From an uncultured Clostridium sp. (GTDB lineage Bacteria > Bacillota > Clostridia > Clostridiales > Clostridiaceae), in assembly GCA_934777095.1 (NCBI GenBank), contig CAKVNP010000001.1:19481-83480 (forward strand): 64,000 nt of DNA, written 5' to 3'. This document shows, piece by piece, positions 62,535-64,000 of the stretch. Under the pieces are notes generated by a model. The model saw nothing but the letters and a program-made list of their open reading frames with translations. It did not search any database and had not been told where the DNA came from. Every line of letters begins with the position of its first letter. Position 1 is the stretch's first letter. Position numbers and translations under genes: made by a program.

Positions 62535-63878
62535 TTAGTAGTAGTATTTAAATTTTGGTACGTTGATTTCTTTTGCTAGATCAAAAGAAACTGGCGGAAT
62601 AAAAAATTTTTCTCTTGCATTTCTCGTATCGTCACCTTTTAGCTCTGCTATTTTTGATACACCTACATATACATCAGAAATTTTATACCATGTTGCATAA
62701 TCAACTACACCTGTCTGTGGTAAATTAAAGATACCTTGAAATACTTTTACAGCCTGCTCAGTAGTATCACTAAATATACCATCTACTGCTGATTTTGGAA
62801 TTAACGGATAATTCCTAGCAATTCTATTTAACTGCTCCTGAATAGTTCTTACTTCATCACCCGCAGATCCTTTAACTAAATCATAGCCTGGATATGATGA
62901 AGGCGATCCTATAACCTGCTCAGCAGTTGTAAGCTCTATATCTGTCCCATAAAAATGAGTCAATATATCATATGGCCCCTTTCCTTGATCTCCAAGATAT
63001 TTACTCCCCCATTGAGTCATCCATTCTGGACATTGAACATTTTTACCATCACAATATTGAGTTAATAAAGGTTGTTTACGCCCAATACGTCTTATATAAG
63101 TAGCAAAAATATCATCTACTACAGCACTGATATTATCATAGATATTTCGTCCATAATTAAATGCATGGTCATATGCTGTTGAATTAGTAATATCATAATT
63201 CTTTCCTTTTCCTCTATACCACTCTGTGTAAATACGATTCAAGGTAAATGAAATTATTGCATATACGTTAGCCCTAATAGTTGCATCCGGCCATGTTGAA
63301 TATATTTCACAGGAAGCCACATTCTTAATATAGTCTTTGTATAAAACTGTAACATTTGAAGCTGTTGTATTATTAGGTCCGCCTTGATGTACGGTAATAA
63401 ATTCAGGAACAACTGGTTTTGGCAGTACTACTCCACTTGTTGGTAATGGTAATGGTTTATCTACTTCCTCTGGAATTTTTGCTGGATAATTTCCATTCAA
63501 TGTATTAGGCTGAATATTAATTACATCTGCTCTAAATTTGCTCCTTCTATTTTCTTCTACCAAATTACATTGCTGTATTGCAATTTGAGTTGGGAATATT
63601 TGAATTCCGTTAACTACTAATGACTGAAATCCCTGCCTTTCTATCTTTAAATCATACAAACTATAGGGAACCTTATCACTAGGCTGTTGTGAATATTCAA
63701 ACGGTGGAGCATCTAATGTTATTACTCTAGACTCCCCTGATGAATTTGTGGTAAGTGTAATTTCTTTACCTTCTCCATTCTCTCCATGAGCAGGAGTTAA
63801 TGTTGCTTTAATCCCATCAATAGGTAGATAACTATCTCCTACAAAGCATTGGACCTTAAGTCCACCTGTATCAGCCAT
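62535..63878 (-). CDS. sleC: SleC-like spore cortex-lytic enzyme
   Basis: A 447-residue protein with no signal peptide. The N-terminal part (about 1-135) is beta-rich (the pro-region in SleC). The middle (about 165-330) is a SpoIID/LytB-like lytic domain: LYKDYIKNVASCEIYSTWPDATIRANVYA, then QYCDGKNVQCPEWMTQWGS. The C-terminal part (about 340-410) is a PG_binding_1 domain with GSAGDEVRTIQEQLNRIA. In C. perfringens, SleC is activated by Csp proteases during germination and cleaves cortex. AAGGAG precedes the ATG. A SleC-like paralogue is the alternative. Confidence 0.8.
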   Translation of the reverse strand: MADTGGLKVQCFVGDSYLPIDGIKATLTPAHGENGEGKEITLTTNSSGESRVITLDAPPFEYSQQPSDKVPYSLYDLKIERQGFQSLVVNGIQIFPTQIAIQQCNLVEENRRSKFRADVINIQPNTLNGNYPAKIPEEVDKPLPLPTSGVVLPKPVVPEFITVHQGGPNNTTASNVTVLYKDYIKNVASCEIYSTWPDATIRANVYAIISFTLNRIYTEWYRGKGKNYDITNSTAYDHAFNYGRNIYDNISAVVDDIFATYIRRIGRKQPLLTQYCDGKNVQCPEWMTQWGSKYLGDQGKGPYDILTHFYGTDIELTTAEQVIGSPSSYPGYDLVKGSAGDEVRTIQEQLNRIARNYPLIPKSAVDGIFSDTTEQAVKVFQGIFNLPQTGVVDYATWYKISDVYVGVSKIAELKGDDTRNAREKFFIPPVSFDLAKEINVPKFKYYY

Positions 63879-63896
63879 AATTTACTCCTTAATATA

Positions 63897-64000
63897 TTAA
63901 TCCACTATATTAATATGCTTTTCTTCAATTAATAGTTCTATTATGTCTGTATTTTGGCATCCTAATAAACAAGTTATTAACTCTATATTCTTCATAATCT
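63897..64000 (-). CDS. 3' end of a further gene (partial)
   Basis: A minus-strand frame open to the window edge ends with TAA at 63897-63899; about 34 codons are visible (a Met at 63995 could be internal). It ends about 18 bases before the SleC-like start, with AAGGAG between, so it is probably co-transcribed. In C. perfringens csp protease genes precede sleC, but this stretch is too short to identify. Confidence 0.4.
   Translation of the reverse strand, partial: IMKNIELITCLLGCQNTDIIELLIEEKHINIVD

Overview
The window is low-GC DNA (roughly 30 % by eye) with strong AGGAGG-type ribosome binding sites, four T-box leaders in front of aminoacyl-tRNA synthetase genes, a lysine riboswitch, anaerobic ribonucleotide reductase, spore genes (spmA, spmB, a sleC-like gene) and the yabE-rnmV-rsmA block. 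Together these point to a chromosomal segment of a spore-forming anaerobe of Clostridium sensu stricto. I cannot name the species. I saw no rRNA, tRNA, CRISPR array, transposase or phage gene; the only accessory-looking material is intergenic inverted-repeat elements.

Layout. 0-2.4 kb: murC and a purine nucleoside phosphorylase. 2.4-6.5 kb: an M24 peptidase, then a four-gene operon (DUF969, DUF979, pcp, gamma-glutamylcyclotransferase) that looks dedicated to 5-oxoproline. 6.6-10.2 kb: a phosphoesterase, a cytochrome b5-domain protein, T-box-asnS and a His-tailed CsoR-type regulator. 10.3-13.8 kb: a binding protein and two permeases of a peptide/nickel-type ABC importer with no ATPase gene. 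14-23.1 kb, all minus strand: T-box-argS, nrdG, a phosphotransferase, an aconitase and homocitrate/Re-citrate synthase-like pair, and nrdD behind tandem NrdR-type boxes. 23.4-25.2 kb: degV-padR behind three operator-like palindromes, a mini RsgI_N-like protein, ferredoxin. 25.3-27.5 kb: two unrecognised proteins. 27.6-35.4 kb: rsmA, rnmV, yabE, tatD, a divergent second MetRS and T-box-metG. 35.5-42.4 kb: an ArAE-type membrane protein, a lysine-riboswitch NhaC transporter, pepP-like peptidase, spmB/spmA, a small coiled-coil protein and a CcpA/RegA-like regulator. 42.5-46.2 kb: T-box-ileS. 46.2-50.2 kb: a membrane-anchored XRE regulator, a BFD-like protein, an HD hydrolase, a 180-bp inverted repeat, a tandem-receiver response regulator, a GIY-YIG protein. 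50.2-55.9 kb: a complete oppABCDF operon. 56.3-62.4 kb: RlmI-like methyltransferase, ECF sigma/anti-sigma pair, radical SAM protein, lipoprotein, YkvI-like transporter. 62.5-64 kb: a SleC-like spore cortex hydrolase and the 3' end of a further gene.

How it fits together. Amino-acid supply is the main theme: T-boxes sense uncharged tRNA for Asn, Arg, Met and Ile; a lysine riboswitch controls a transporter; two peptide-type importers, two M24 peptidases and Pcp recycle peptides; the aconitase pair could feed 2-oxoglutarate/glutamate synthesis. The best candidate for something undescribed is a family of structured intergenic elements (nine copies or fragments here). Full copies have terminal arms built from ATGAAT-type units and two or three internal stem-loops whose paired bases change together between copies. 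They sit flush against stop codons, and one lies in the ileS leader between the T-box and the ribosome binding site.
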